A stretch of DNA of 64,000 bases from Lutraria lutraria (lineage: Eukaryota > Mollusca > Bivalvia > Venerida > Mactridae). The position numbers were made by a program, and so were the translations under genes. Below the pieces are notes generated by a model. It was given only the letters and a program-made list of their open reading frames with translations, was not told the DNA's origin and did no database searches. The number at the start of each line of letters is the position of its first letter. The first letter of the stretch is position 1. The stretch is from positions 1,250,001 to 1,314,000 of the forward strand of contig OZ026845.1 in NCBI GenBank assembly GCA_964023205.1. Reading direction: 5' to 3'. This document shows positions 33,725 through 45,831 of this stretch, one piece after another.

Positions 33725-36700
33725 GTAAGAAATATTTTAGTTATCATGGCTATTATCAATTAATTTTATTTTATATGTTGAACAAACACTTGCTTGTATT
33801 ATCTTAATAACCGTAACATGTTTAATAGCAATTTAAGCAAATTATTTATAAATGGTTTTGAATAGTCTTATTTTCTAGATAATTAGGTCTCAAAGTATGT
33901 ACTGACGGAAGGTTCTTTTTTAAAAACTTATTAAGGAATGTGATGTTTTTTTTCACTTTTGACAGTCAGAAAATAATATTAAAACTATTATTATAACAAG
34001 TACAATTACTTTTATGCAATATTTGAAACAGAAAGTTATAATTAACTGCCTGACAAAATTAAGGTTCTATAGCTATATCAATCAAGGGTTTTTTATATTA
34101 AATATCGGGGTATCTCATTCATCAAACATATCTGTCATAACAGCTTCACGCTTATTGATGCTATTATTTTATAGATAATTGTTCTGTGTAATGAAATTAC
34201 GATGTAATGAGTGTAGTTCCTATAATATAATTTAAACTGGAAAATAAGTGACAATTATTTCAAGGCTCGTATAAAACACGGTACAAGTACGATGGGGAGA
34301 TGTTTTGGATAAGGTGCCTGTCGTTATATTATGTCAAATATAAAAATACTTATACATTTACTTTAGTGACAAATCGGCGCATTATGGAGGCTGATTTACC
34401 ACATGTCGTATTTTCGGCTTTTCGCTGACTTTGTAGTTCCTTTCGTGGCGATAAAGCGAAAATGCGACATGGCGTAAATCAGCCATCATAGCAGTGGGTA
34501 TCTTTGGTAATACATAAAACATATACTAATAAAGTGAAACACACAAAAAAGGAGAAGAAATCAGACGAATCTGCACACATGATATAAACATACACCAAGA
34601 GATACAGACAATCTTAATCAGCGTAGAACTGGTCATGTGTGAGCGATACTGATATTAAGTTAACAAACAAATTGAGTACAATGGTTTCAGTGCAACTGAG
34701 ATCTTTTAGAAATGTTTTATTTACATTCAATGATACGGATAATTGATAGTTTTAACAACCAAGAACGTATTGAGAATACATGCTCAAACTTTGAATGCAA
34801 TCTTAACTCCGCTATACGTCTAACAAAAGGGAGCAACGGGTGTAGAAACGAAAGTTGATCAAAAGCATTCTGAACAGCACTGGACATCTTCCGAACATTC
34901 CCGCGGTCTGTGCATGAAGCCTCATATCAGTATTGCTGCGTTTGTTCCTCAGTGATTTTTCCTCATCGGGAAATTCGCATATTTTATCATTTATGTCACA
35001 CATTTAAATAAATATGATTTCACCAACAGAACAAATACAATCTGAAGAACTTTACAGCCCAACGTTTCGGCGTGGACCGCCTTTTTCAAGACATAACAAT
35101 AATAAAAAAAAATTATTACACTTAAAACTTTTATATGTATCTATTCGTACAGAGATGTGAATGTAATATTAATATATTGAGATATGTCTAGAAAAATCCT
35201 AAGATCAACTGAATTTACTGTTTTAATACACAAGTCAGAAAAATGAGACTCAAATCGTCTCTTAATTTAGAATTTCCGAGTCTCAGATGATTTTGTCAGA
35301 TTCATATAAATGTTTACAGTTCATTATGGCATCCCTCCCACGCAGGGATTCATTCGAGACAAAATTAATGGTAAATCGACAACTATCGTTTTTCTCCCGT
35401 TTGCCAATTCAAAAGTCTCTCCATAAAATTGCCTTCCAATATAAATGATAAAATATTCCATGTATGTAGGAGTTTTGTCAGAGATAACTTGTGTCCTCAT
35501 TTTGTTGAACAAGTTAATCTTCCGGGCATCGAGAACATGTTTTAATATTAGTTTATAAGTCACGGCTCGTTTTATTCAAATACTCAGTGACACTCCTTCC
35601 ATTTAGACCATGAGTTTTAAATGTTTGAAACATATCGGAAAGTGGTCTTTAATTATTGCATGTCAAACAAAGAATCGCGAAATTCATGATTGCATTCTGA
35701 ACAGTTAAATTTTGACAAAAATATGTTTCCATTTAAACTGGAATTTTTAAGTGACTGCACTTGAAATGTCCATAATACGACACAAGGAATGAAGATAAGA
35801 GTGAATTGTCGTTTTATTTTCCCCCATACCATTCACAATGCATTTTAGTCCTGAATATAACTTCCCTTCCGACATGTATGATTTCAATGAATTTTAATTA
35901 AGTGCATAAAGTGTTATCCCTGTCCGTCCGTCTGTTCAAATTTTGGTTTCCGAGCGATAACTCAATGAATACTTCATGGATAACTATGAAGGTGTATATT
36001 TCTGTTAAAATCCAAACATTTTCACTAGAGTTATGGCCCCTTTTTTATTCAGCTGTCAGCGGGGCCATTCGGGACACATTTCTAGTTCAAGAAGTTTTAA
36101 TTGTTATATGTTTATGTGTATGTTTCAGGTATTGAGCATGTCGCCACTCATCCTAATGGCGTATCAGTCAACAAAGACTCTCATTATACAAGTAAGTTTA
36201 TGCTAAGACATTTGTTTGTTCGTTCGTTCGTTCGTTTGTTTGTTTGTTTGTCCCTTTTTAACAGTCAGAGTCATATGATGCGGACAGTTCACCTCCCATC
36301 CTCCGTAAGCAACTGCCCACTTTCTCGCATAAAGAGACATGGTCGGTAGCTGGGCTCGAACCCACTATCCTCTATCAGCAAGAGGTTACAGTGATTTAAA
36401 GTCAGCGACCATGGTGGTGGGTCGCTTAATACATAATACATCAACTATTGTTCAATATAATGTACTGTTGAAAAGATATTTTAATGGAACATGTCATTCT
36501 AACAGCAATACATCTTGTTGCTACGCGGTGTCTGTCTACGCCTACACAATAATTGTTGGTTTATCGACAAAAAGAAAATGATTCTGAAAGAAGTAGCGAC
36601 TATTAGGCCTATATTATACCTACACTATATAATAAAGTCGAGTATTGTCATACTTACGTGTATTTAGAACGTGATAAAAAGAGGGATATGTGCTACATGC

Positions 36701-39700
36701 AGAGACATGAATAATGTCTGTTTCATGTAAGGATGGAACAGATACTAAATACAATCAAACAAATCCTCATTCTTACATAAACTGTTTTCTATAGAAATAC
36801 GGACAAATAATACCCTGTAGTCAAAGTTGGAAATTTATAAAAATAAATACACACAGATGTAGACACTGTGTGTAACCTTCTCGAATTAACAGAACACAAA
36901 ACAATTTCAGGAATGATCCCACCTTAATATTCAGCATTAGACTTATAACACATACAGGATCTTGTTCATTTATTTAAAACCGAATCTGTTGAAAATAGGT
37001 CAAAGAATTCACACTATTAATATATGTAACTTACGTATTTGTCAGGCAATTATCGTAGTCATCATGTGTCTTAATGCGTTGTCAAATCCGCAGAGATATA
37101 TGTGCTGCTTCTTCTTCAGACAGTCTTCAATACAAAAGCCGATAACGAGTTCCTTATTTAGCTATTCAGACTATCAGAGATCCACTCGAGGACATATAAT
37201 TCTTCCGCCCACAACATGTGGTGCACTTTACCATAATTCTTAACCAGTGTCTGGATTCACCTCAAACAATTAGTTGCTGTTAAAGAAGTAACGACTGATG
37301 AAGGTCACAGAACGTGCCCTCGTAGCTTTTAAGTCGACATTAACTTGACATAAATTCGGCGATGCTCGTTGTTTATCTATATTTCGACAATATATTAACT
37401 ATGCACAATTCGATAGGGACATGAACAATATTTCAGATATAAGACATTTTCAAATCAGTATTTTCAAGGACTTATATACAAGTGTATAATAGGAGGGCGA
37501 CATTTTGTTGTGTTGTTTACGGGCTACTTTCCGTCATGGCTGACCCTGGGAATCCAACGATGGAAAAAACCTGTTTCTCTTTCAATGGGAACTTGATAAT
37601 CACGAGCGATAAACAGGTTTGACAGTCTGTACTTCTGAGAATGATTCTTGAAAACAAGTACCTAGTGTTGAAAACGTAGTGACCGAAAACCGCATGACCC
37701 TACGCTTAGTAGTATGAACGTGGCGTATTTCTCAGTTACGGAAATGCCCGAGTAATTACGATTGCTAAGTTATAACACTCATGACATTCAGAATATGAGA
37801 TATAATACTAGACTTATAATATGATCATGATTATTCTCAAACGTAAACTCCCATCAATTCACTTTATACGTGTGGGTTTGTCCATGTTTTATAACCATGT
37901 ATCATATGTGATATTTCTACAGTTACATACCTTTACATAATTTCCATTGGGCGGAGGTTATAGACGCCAAACATCATTATTAATTAGTTAACGTAACCCT
38001 AATTTTATTAACCTTTATTTATGATTTATGAAGGCCATGCACGTAGTTCAGAAATGTTCTAATACATAGAAGCACTATAATATAATACAAATGTATGAGA
38101 TATGTATGTTGTTACCTATTATATCATGGGTGTATTTGTAATGGTAAAATATTGCCTTTGATAAGCAAACTACTAGCATAGTTCCCAAAAGCAATAATAT
38201 TTCGCTACATGAACTTGAAAAACAATTTTATTTATTTCAGTTAGAACTATGTAAACAATGTTCAAGATGGAAAAGGTGTGTGTTAATGCACACCACTCTG
38301 TCTTAAAGTACTAGGTTTTATACCGTACTAAAACAGTATGGGGACATCTTGTTTCTATAACGTCTGTAAGCGTTTGTACACTGGATATTTATTTGTTTGT
38401 AATGTTGTAATTTATCATATAATTGAACCAATGGTAGGGAAATATCTAGACTTGTTTGCTTTTACTCCTGTAACACATACTCTTGTTCTGTTTCAGTGAT
38501 CCTTGTCATATCTTTGGTGTCAATGGTCGTGCTTCTTGTCACCATTGTTATTGTAGGAGTATTTATTCGTCTTCGGCGGAGACGGAAAAAAATGCAGCTT
38601 GTGGCCTCCAAATACGAGCGCATGTTTACCTCGGTAACTCGACAGGCTCCATTTTCGGTGATTGGAACACGGCGTCAGTTAAGTGAGCCGACGCCGAAAC
38701 TCAGCTACAGCTCATTTGATGAAACACCAAACGACACTCGAATCGGGGACCTTGAATTATCTCACTATAGAGAAAGTAAAGCGAGACACTGTCAAGAAAT
38801 TCCGTTCACAAAACATCATAGTTTTGATACTGTCGACCCAAAGCACGTCAACAAAGGATTGAGACGATCTAAGTCGGTAGCAGCTAGACTCTCCTTGGAA
38901 GAGACAGAGCAAAACATTGTGATGGCCTTCACGCTCAAATATATTCAGAAATCAAGACAGCTTCAACTGAAATTGATCCACGTATCTGACTTACCCGTGA
39001 AAACATATGGTTTTGACATTTACGCCATCGTTTTCCTGTTTCCAAGAAATACTGACGGGGTTCACAGTAAAAGCGCGAGAGGCGGACGTGACGTTATTCT
39101 GAATGAAACATTTCTGTTTGATGATTTAATTTTACCGGAAGTCGACAAATCAACACTCAGACTGGTTTTACAGTACAAAAAGAAAACCAGAGCCGGAAAA
39201 GATGGATTTCTTGGCGAAATGTACATGAAATGCAGCGAAGTTGATTGGAATAAAGACCAGCCAATAAGATTTGACTGTGTTTTAGACAGAAATAAAGTTA
39301 AAAATGTAAGTTCATATTTAAACATGCTCCATCACAAAATGTTTTCCCTGCTACAGAAACTGTAGACTACTTAATTATTTTCTTTTGTCATCTGCTATTC
39401 CGCCTTCAACAAGAGTTATATAACGTATGCAATTGGTGCATAATCCCGATTAAGAAAAAAGTAACGACTTAGGATAGATCCTTTATCAAACATTATGAAT
39501 CTAAATTACATTTATATATAATACATTTTCTCAGAATATACATACTTAAAATGGACATTGCTTTGAATTACTGAGATAACATTTGACATTTCCTAATTAG
39601 TCGGTGACATTTAAGTGATTCGCGTTATATAGAGAGGTACGGCTTGTTATCTGGCTGTAATGAGGTGACGAGGCACGTGAATGGCTTCGTCTTTCGGTTA

Positions 39701-42528
39701 ATTTGTGTAATTTGCCTACTTTTTCGATTGTCCACTTCTTCATTAATGTCACAAGTCTCTAAACAACTGGTACACCGCATAAAAAGCTGCATCTACTTTT
39801 TAATGACATCTTGTGCACAAAGAACGATACTTATTAGTTAATCTTCGAGAAACCTATTGTAATGGAAAATGGGGGCGTAAGTAAAGACAATGATTTTCTT
39901 AAAATAAAATAACTAAGCATAATTATCATCGTTGAATGTTTATTAACCTCGTACATAGAATCAGATTGACAATCTGATGGGAAATTTTCAATTAATTCCT
40001 AACTTCCCATTTACATTGTTTCTTCAGTGAAAATGCACATCATGATTAATGAACCATCTATGGTTTCCAGTGAATGATTACTTACAAATATAAAACTTCA
40101 TTTATGAACACTAGTCGCCGCCTCGCATTATTTGATGTTCAAAATACGCAGGTTTTACTCGACTACACAACATAAAGATAGAATGTTTGTTCCTGTTATA
40201 GTTTGTGATATATAATTTCATTTTAACGTCTGTATGAGAGCCTATATTGGTGAGGCTCGTGCTATCCTGGTGTATAAATTTTGCGTGTTTAGTCTTTGTT
40301 TGATGAAAGGAGAACAAATCACTGGTGAAATGCTTGGCGGGGACCTTTGAATCATAGTACAATATTTGATACGGCATGTCGGTACATTCTTATTACAATA
40401 CAATATTTTATATGGCATGTCGGTACATTCTTATTACAATACAATATTTGATACGGCATGTCGGTACATTCTTATTACAATACAATATTTGATACGGCAT
40501 GTCGGTACATTCTTATTACAATACAATATTTTATATGGCATGTCGGTACATTCTTATTACAATACAATATTTTATATGGCATGTTGGTACATTCTTATTA
40601 CAATACAATATTTTATATGGCATGTTGGTACATTCTTATTACAATACAATATTTTATATGGCATGTCGGTACATTCTTATTACAATACAATATTTGATAC
40701 GGCATGTCGGTACATTCTTATTACAATACAATATTTGATACGGCATGTCGGTACATTCTTATTACAATACAATATTTGATACGGCATGTCGGTACATTCT
40801 TATTACAATACAATATTTTATATGGCATGTCGGTACATTCTTATTACAATACAATATTTTATATGGCATGTCGGTACATTCTTATTACAATACAATATTT
40901 TATATGGCATGTCTATTGTTTATTTCAGGGCACCAGAGAAAAATATCTTTTAGAAGATTTAGGATCTTTGTTCGTCTGCTTAGAGTACCAGAGTTCGGCA
41001 AACAGAATGAAGGTCATGGTACGAAAGGCGAGTGATTTACCCAAATCTGACAAACTAATAGGTCGACCAGGTAATTAAAATTGCTTATTTATCACTATGT
41101 TAGGCTATTACTTTTTTATCAATTAATTTAAAAACTTTGAATAAATTCGTCAATTTATGTACACTTAGATATAGAAAAGAATGAATTAAAGAAATAAATA
41201 CAAATTTCAATAAATGACCTTTCCAATTGTACCAGCTCGATATAAAAACAAAGAATAAGTAATACGTATAAATCATGTTTAAAAACTGATAAGGAACTAC
41301 GCATTCGGTAAACGCCGCATCCGATTAAATGCTGAACTTATTATATAAAAACACTTTTTGATTTGGGGACGTTTCGTTTTATTTTTTGTAAAAGGAACGA
41401 GCATGTACGATATATACTGTAATCCAATCATGTCATTCTGTGTTCTGACACGATACTGTGAGAAACTATCTGATTTCTAACAACTACTCCCTTCCTTCCA
41501 AGTTCACAAATATTATCAGCTTCTCTCTAAAGGTGACATTAGCACGCATGCGCTGTATTTTCTGCACTTTAGGCAAAATGTCGTTGGTATTTTCATAGCG
41601 TGCGCAATGTATTTGCCCCAACAACATCGGCATTAACAATGGTACGTGTACATGTACCTGCTATGGTTTTAATTATCATACGTATGTAATAGTTTTAACA
41701 CTTTCTTTTTATTACAATACAACATAGCACCTGTCACGATTCTTTTAATGACCTCACTACATCGGCCTTGGCATTGGTCAGTGTCCTTGCAACGGTTTCA
41801 ATTATCATAGATATTAGCTTTGACAGATTCTTTTTTTACAATAAATTACACAGCACCTGTCGTGATTCTTTTAGTTCTAAGCACGTCTTCCCAGACTAAT
41901 TTGGTTTCAATGGCACATTGGTTAATTTTCTTGTTTAGTGGAAAATAATCGTCCTCAGGTACGTTTCACTGCACGAGGTAAATTGTCAAAAAAATGTTAA
42001 AGATTGTATTGTTATATTCATTTATCTGCAAATGAAAAATTAATTAATATACTAGGGAAACCCACACACCTAATTGTTTGCCATTTGTTCGGCTTGATCA
42101 CTGATCACACACAGAAAGATACTTGATGTGACTGTGTGATCTTATGTCTGCTTGTAACAGAGCAAGATATATCTCAGAACTTATTAGATATAAAATAGTT
42201 CTTGTGTTTGTTTTCAGTTCATTATGTTACAATTACACTGATGAGAAACAACGAGATTGTGAAATCACAAGAAACAAAATCACAAAGTGGTTACTCACCA
42301 ATTTGGAACCAACCATTTTTGTTTGATTTTTCCGGAAATGACGTCAATGAATATTGCCTCGAATTCGTTATTATGCGCGGTAAACTACATACAAAAGACA
42401 CAGTTGTCGGTCACGTGAACATAGGACAAAATGGCTGTCGGAGTGGCAAGCAGCATTGGAAAGAAATTACGTCACCCAGACCGTCGGAAACAGCCAAATG
42501 GCATTCCATCACACCGGTTTTGAGTTAA
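33649..42528 (+). CDS. synaptotagmin-like protein, five exons, 466 aa
   Basis: Exons 33649-33724, 36129-36191, 38497-39305, 40929-41070 and 42218-42528 join in phases 1, 1, 0, 1 with consensus sites throughout (1,401 nt with stop). The layout is that of synaptotagmins: a short N-terminus (1-46, with N-G-T), one membrane span at about 47-70 followed by RLRRRRKK, a linker, C2A at about 185-311, C2B at about 328-460, and WHSI near the end in place of the family WHxL motif. The calcium loops are degenerate. C2A keeps Asp in GFDIY and GKDGFLG but has YKKKTR where D-x-D is normal. C2B has GRPGVHY instead of SDPY and MRGKLHTKD instead of DYD. I infer a calcium-independent trafficking protein, nearest in style to Syt12/15/17, but the subtype is not settled. 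RRSKS in the linker is a basophilic kinase-type site. Confidence 0.85.
34383..34489. mobile_element. hairpin element, ~40-bp arms
   Basis: GGAGGCTGATTTACCACATG and CGTATTTTCGGCTTTTCGC in the left arm pair with GCGAAAATGCGACATGGCG and TAAATCAGCCATCATA in the right. It is a short foldback MITE. Confidence 0.7.
35030..35100 (-). mobile_element. Penelope-like element fragment
   Basis: The minus strand reads CTTGAAAAAGGCGGTCCACG, then CCGAAACGTTGGGCTGTAAA. The CGAAACGTTGG motif after a small hairpin (GGCGGTCCACGCC) is characteristic of Penelope-like element termini. No reverse transcriptase or GIY-YIG sequence is present. Confidence 0.4.
35324..35563 (-). other. unidentified 79-codon ORF, antisense in intron 1
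   Basis: The first in-frame Met is internal. The composition is protein-like (KHVLDARKINLFNKMRTQ, FELANGRKTIVVDLPLIL) and the ORF ends at a stop at 35324-35326. No splice sites with good scores flank it and I recognise no family. It may be a transposon relic. Confidence 0.2.
35900..36095 (-). repeat. dispersed repeat, reverse copy of the 12130-12415 family
   Basis: CCTGTCCGTCCGTCTGTTCA, TTTGGTTTCCGAGCGATAAC, ACTAGAGTTATGGCCCC and CACATTTCTAGTTC match, reversed, blocks of the copy in the mucin-gene intron. It lies just upstream of synaptotagmin exon 2. Confidence 0.6.
36129..36191 (+). CDS. synaptotagmin-like exon 2
   Basis: Acceptor TATGTTTCAG and donor ACAA|GTAAGT. It encodes IEHVATHPNGVSVNKDSHYT in frame with both neighbours (phase 1 to phase 1), completing the luminal segment just before the membrane span. 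It is too short to be found by ORF length alone. Confidence 0.65.
36192..38496 (+). other. synaptotagmin-like intron 2
   Basis: It contains the reverse SINE at 36228-36430. Otherwise AT-rich, with no supported feature. Confidence 0.55.
36228..36430 (-). mobile_element. tRNA-derived SINE, family A, reverse copy
   Basis: Read on the minus strand it has a tRNA head (GCGACCCACCACCATGGTCG), a B-box-like GTGGGTTCGAGCCCAGC, GACCATGTCTCTTTATGCG, GCAGTTGCTTACGGAGG and a 3' tail of AAAC repeats (the TTTG/TTCG run at 36219-36250). It matches 15709-15960. Confidence 0.7.
38497..39305 (+). CDS. synaptotagmin-like exon 3 (TM, linker, C2A)
   Basis: Acceptor TTCTGTTTCAG; the first codon is split A|TG. It encodes the TM (ILVISLVSMVVLLVTIVIVG), the basic stop-transfer, the linker and all of C2A. 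Donor AAAAAT|GTAAGT. The frame stays open 60 nt past the donor to a stop at 39363, but the donor, the next exon and the missing C2B show that this read-through is not the end. Confidence 0.85.
40357..40915. repeat. 41-bp minisatellite, 13 full periods, at a splice acceptor
   Basis: The unit contains GGCATGTCGGTACATTCTTA and TTACAATACAATATTTGAT. Two main variants alternate in blocks (TTTGATACGG and TTTTATATGG), plus GTTGG units. 41 is not a multiple of three but no frame has a stop on the plus strand, so several overlapping ORFs of about 80-137 codons arise; these are artefacts. The array lies in synaptotagmin intron 3 and ends about 13 nt before exon 4. Confidence 0.95.
40929..41070 (+). CDS. 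synaptotagmin-like exon 4 (C2B N-terminal half)
   Basis: Acceptor GTTTATTTCAG, donor CCAG|GTAATT. It encodes GTREKYLLEDLGSLFVCLEY and then RMKVMVRKASDLPKSD, the first strands of C2B. The 41-bp minisatellite ends immediately upstream of the pyrimidine tract. Confidence 0.8.
41071..42217 (+). other. synaptotagmin-like intron 4
   Basis: AT-rich. Two related stretches near 41700 and 41830 share CACCTGTCACGATTCTTTTA-type wording, a diverged local duplication. No exon seen. Confidence 0.5.
42218..42528 (+). CDS. synaptotagmin-like exon 5 (C2B C-terminal half)
   Basis: Acceptor TGTTTTCAG at 42217. It encodes HYVTITLMRNNEIVKSQETK onward, with SPIWNQPFLFDF (the usual NPxxNExFxF strand), HWKEITSPRPSETAKWHSI and a stop TAA at 42526-42528. 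Confidence 0.85.
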
Positions 42529-42755
42529 TCACTCGATTAATCATGAACAAGAATCCTAAGCAATGGCTGTGAAGACACGTATTTTAACGATACCAATCCT
42601 CTGTGATTACAAAATGAAAGAAGTGCGTTCGACTACGATTGACTTGAACCAATGGTCTTTTTGAAGTGTTGTGGATTTTTGCTGGCGTAAAATTTTACAT
42701 TTCAAAGACACCTATTAAATGTACATATCGCGTAAATGCTATTTCGCGTAGCAAG

Positions 42756-42761
42756 AATAAA
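42756..42761 (+). terminator. polyadenylation signal of the synaptotagmin-like gene
   Basis: AATAAA 228 nt after the stop codon, followed about 40 nt on by a GT/T-rich stretch (TTGTGTTTTATTTTTG), as expected for a cleavage and polyadenylation site. Confidence 0.6.
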
Positions 42762-43047
42762 ATCTGATGACTACACTGTTTACATCCATTGTGTTTTATT
42801 TTTGTACTTAAACAAACAGTCGTGAAGTAGTTTAGTTTTATATTTTATATTCAACAAAATAATTATATTGTGATTTATATCGAGACTATTTTCGTATCTT
42901 CACTGTGATGATGTGTGTTATTTTGTTATCATGTTACATATTTGCTAGAAATCTTGTACATATATCATGTTACATATATTTTATGAATACGTTTGTAACA
43001 CGTCGCCTTATCATCAGAAATGTCTATAAATAGCGTTAGAATAGAAC

Positions 43048-43185
43048 AGAATTACCTTTCCAGAGCGGCCATTTCTTGGGCAACAATCTCCATTCCCTAT
43101 TAATTTAACCTCTCAACAACCTGTTAACAACAACATCATTTTGCTAGCCCAAAATGGTCACGGTTGCTTTGAAGAAGTTGCACTG
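43048..43185 (+). mobile_element. MITE family 2 copy
   Basis: CAGAATTACCTTTCCAGAGC at the left, AACCTCTCAACAACCTG inside, GAAGAAGTTGCACTG at the right. Diverged. Confidence 0.55.
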
Positions 43186-43899
43186 TTCTTAATTAATGGG
43201 ATTATTATCCCTATATTCTGTCATCCATGTTCTTTTATTACTTTTTAATTCTATTGTATCACCTCTTAGTTTGGTTTAATTATTGTGTCTTTATAATCAA
43301 GTGATTTGTTTCCAGTCGTACACAAGTTCGACTGCTTGTACTACCATCTGATTGTTTTTATTCCTGAGTGGTTTTCATTTAGCTATCATTTAATTACTTT
43401 GTCCCTGATCTAAGCTTTCTTTTTCCTCAATTACCGATTCCCACTTTGATAATCGGTCATCATGGTCGATTCTGAATATTTTATAAGCAGTATTATCAGT
43501 TATCAATTAGATTTGTTGATACCTTACGTATTTAGTGTATAACTTGTCTTCATTCTGTCATAAGCTCCTCTTGTTTTAAAATATCGTGACATTTGACATT
43601 TTATATCGATAATGTCTTGGATTGCCGTAAGTGCTTAATAGTGTCACAACTTTGTGAACTATCCAAAAGTCTAGGCGACCTATCATAAAAGTTCAATATT
43701 GTTTATTATCTTAAATCGAGTACTATCGCCTTACATTTCGATTAAGAATTGTAATAGCGAGAATCACGTTGAGTCACGTTTATAGTATGGTCCTTAACTG
43801 ATCACTTTAGGAATCTATGTGTAACAGAAAAATATAGGCCGATTTGTCATTCTTACTTTCTGTTCTTGGAGCTCTGCGATGCCCCCTGTCTTTGTATAG

Positions 43900-44066
43900 C
43901 TGACGTACATCAAATTTACAGAACAAAACCCTGAAAACCGGACTCCCTTAAAATCGGACAATTTTCCAATTCCCATTTTTTTCGGAATGTTTATCAAAAG
44001 CTCTGTGAAAACCGGAATTTGGCTCATTCCGGAAGGGGTCCGGTTTCGAATGGTTTTACTGTACAT
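43900..44066. mobile_element. probable MITE fragment ('ACCGGACTCC')
   Basis: It contains AAAACCGGACTCCCTTAAAA and ends GGTTTCGAATGGTTTTACTG|TA, a CAGTAAAACC-type terminus with TA. A minus-strand ORF of 119 codons across it is not a gene. Confidence 0.4.
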
Positions 44067-45831
44067 GTTGATCACGTTTGATACATGTATGTTACCCATC
44101 CTTGGTTTTATGTTATCTGTAACTAAGTAATGTGTGAGATTGTATGTGAATCGTGGTGTCAGCATCACCGCCACTATGAGGTTTATACGTCACAAAGTGT
44201 TGTTTGCCGTATCTGATTTTAGCGAGATAATTCATGTTGTTGAAATATGTTGCTAAAAAGACAAGAATAAGTAACTTTTTTCTTTAGGTTTGACAAGTTC
44301 ATTAGATATATGGGTGTTGACAACAACTTCAAGTGTTTGTCTTGTTCATTGCATTGCTCATATAAGTACATGTGCATATTTCTTCTATCGTTATATATAA
44401 ATACTTTGTTACTACACAAATGATTAATATTGTTTGTTTGTTTGTTGTTTTTCCAAAGTTTGTTGCAATAAAAGTTGTTGAAATGAACATATTTCGTTGC
44501 TATTTCATCACTATATATCACCGATGTTCACAATCAGCAACAAAATACTTAAAACGAAATTTCAAACGCAACCTATCCAAGAAATATGTAACCTTCACCT
44601 GAAAAATGGAATCCACGCCCGATATGTGTGCTTAATATTTATGAATGAATGGAACAAGACCAGCTGTGGTCCCCCTGCACCTCTGACAGTTGATTCAATT
44701 AATGTGAGTCTAACTAAACTTAAGGAGTGCACTAATTAATAAAAACATCACATGTGTGCACGTGTACATAGTTGAACATAACACATCCTGTAGAGACAAT
44801 AGATTGAATATGTCACCATTGCTTTAAGATAGAAGCTGAAGTAATAGGTTTTAGTGCAATACACTCCTTGTGACTGTGTCATGCAGCCATTGTTGGACAC
44901 CATCGTCATCTGAATCACTGGCATGCTTTCTGACATTTCTAATTACTTTATATATACAGCGATGCTGCACACCTTAATCCACGAATTCATGAAACCCAGG
45001 TCCATCATTTTGTGAAACGTGTAGTTAATAAGTGTCTGTGGTTCACAATTGATGTATACACTCTAGAGAACAAACAAATCTAGTCATATATGGACTGTTG
45101 AAGAACCTAGAATTGCTTCATACCAATGGGGTTCTAGGATAATCGAATCTAAATCAAATACTGCTGCATTCCAAAACATGAAGGGGTAAGCAACAAACAT
45201 TAATACAAGAAACTTTAACACTACGATTTGCGGGAAAGTCCCATCTACGTTATTGGATTTGTTAACCCTCGTCAATTGGATATAATCCCGTACGGGCTAC
45301 CTGTATGTCCCTCCTCTTCCGGTATATCATTCCATCCTATTCCGCTACATCAAAATAGAGTGATGTGAAGTGAAGCATATACTGACATTGTCAGTACACG
45401 CATGAACAAAGATAGAAGTAATTATGCTTGACATGTCCAGTTCTTATGGGAGACTAACGAACGTTCATACACAAATTGAATACAGCCAAATTCAAAACGG
45501 TGATGAATCTATGATGCTGTTTCTTTTGTAGCGTTGGGACCAGTGCTAGTCGTGTGATAATTTAAATCAGTTTGTCCTAAATCTTTTAGTACAGTCTGAC
45601 CTAAGTCTAAAACCGGAAGTGGACATCGCAACTGTTATTTTGGATAGATTAATCTAATTGATGTTTGATTTATTTCATACGTGCAAATTTGCACGGTTGT
45701 TTATGTCTATTTATTACGTAAAACTGACCAGCTAAATATCAAGAGTGACATTTCAAATTAATCAATACGCAATGTCTTCAAACGGCTTTAAATTAAATGT
45801 TGACTAAACTGGCAGCAAATGTTAAACATTA

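Larger units (their letters stand above)
33725..36128 (+). other. synaptotagmin-like intron 1
   Basis: It holds a hairpin element (34383-34489), a Penelope-like relic on the minus strand (about 35030-35100), an unidentified antisense ORF (35324-35563) and a dispersed repeat on the minus strand (35900-36095). Confidence 0.6.
42800..45830. other. intergenic, no gene seen
   Basis: Apart from the MITE copies at 43048 and 43900, only AT-rich sequence with chance ORFs. Confidence 0.4.

Noticed and set aside
39306..39365. In-frame extension of synaptotagmin exon 3 to a stop
   Set aside because: A consensus donor at 39306 and the separate C2B exons in matching phase show that the coding sequence leaves the frame here. 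An alternative intron-retained C2A-only form is possible but unsupported.
40366..41078. Minisatellite ORFs running into synaptotagmin exon 4
   Set aside because: They reach the exon only because the 41-bp repeat is stop-free; the splice acceptor at 40927-40928 and phase agreement show the exon starts at 40929.
43815..44174. 119-codon minus ORF
   Set aside because: It overlaps a MITE-like segment (ACCGGACTCC, CAGTAAAACC end with TA) and has no splice sites or recognisable domain.
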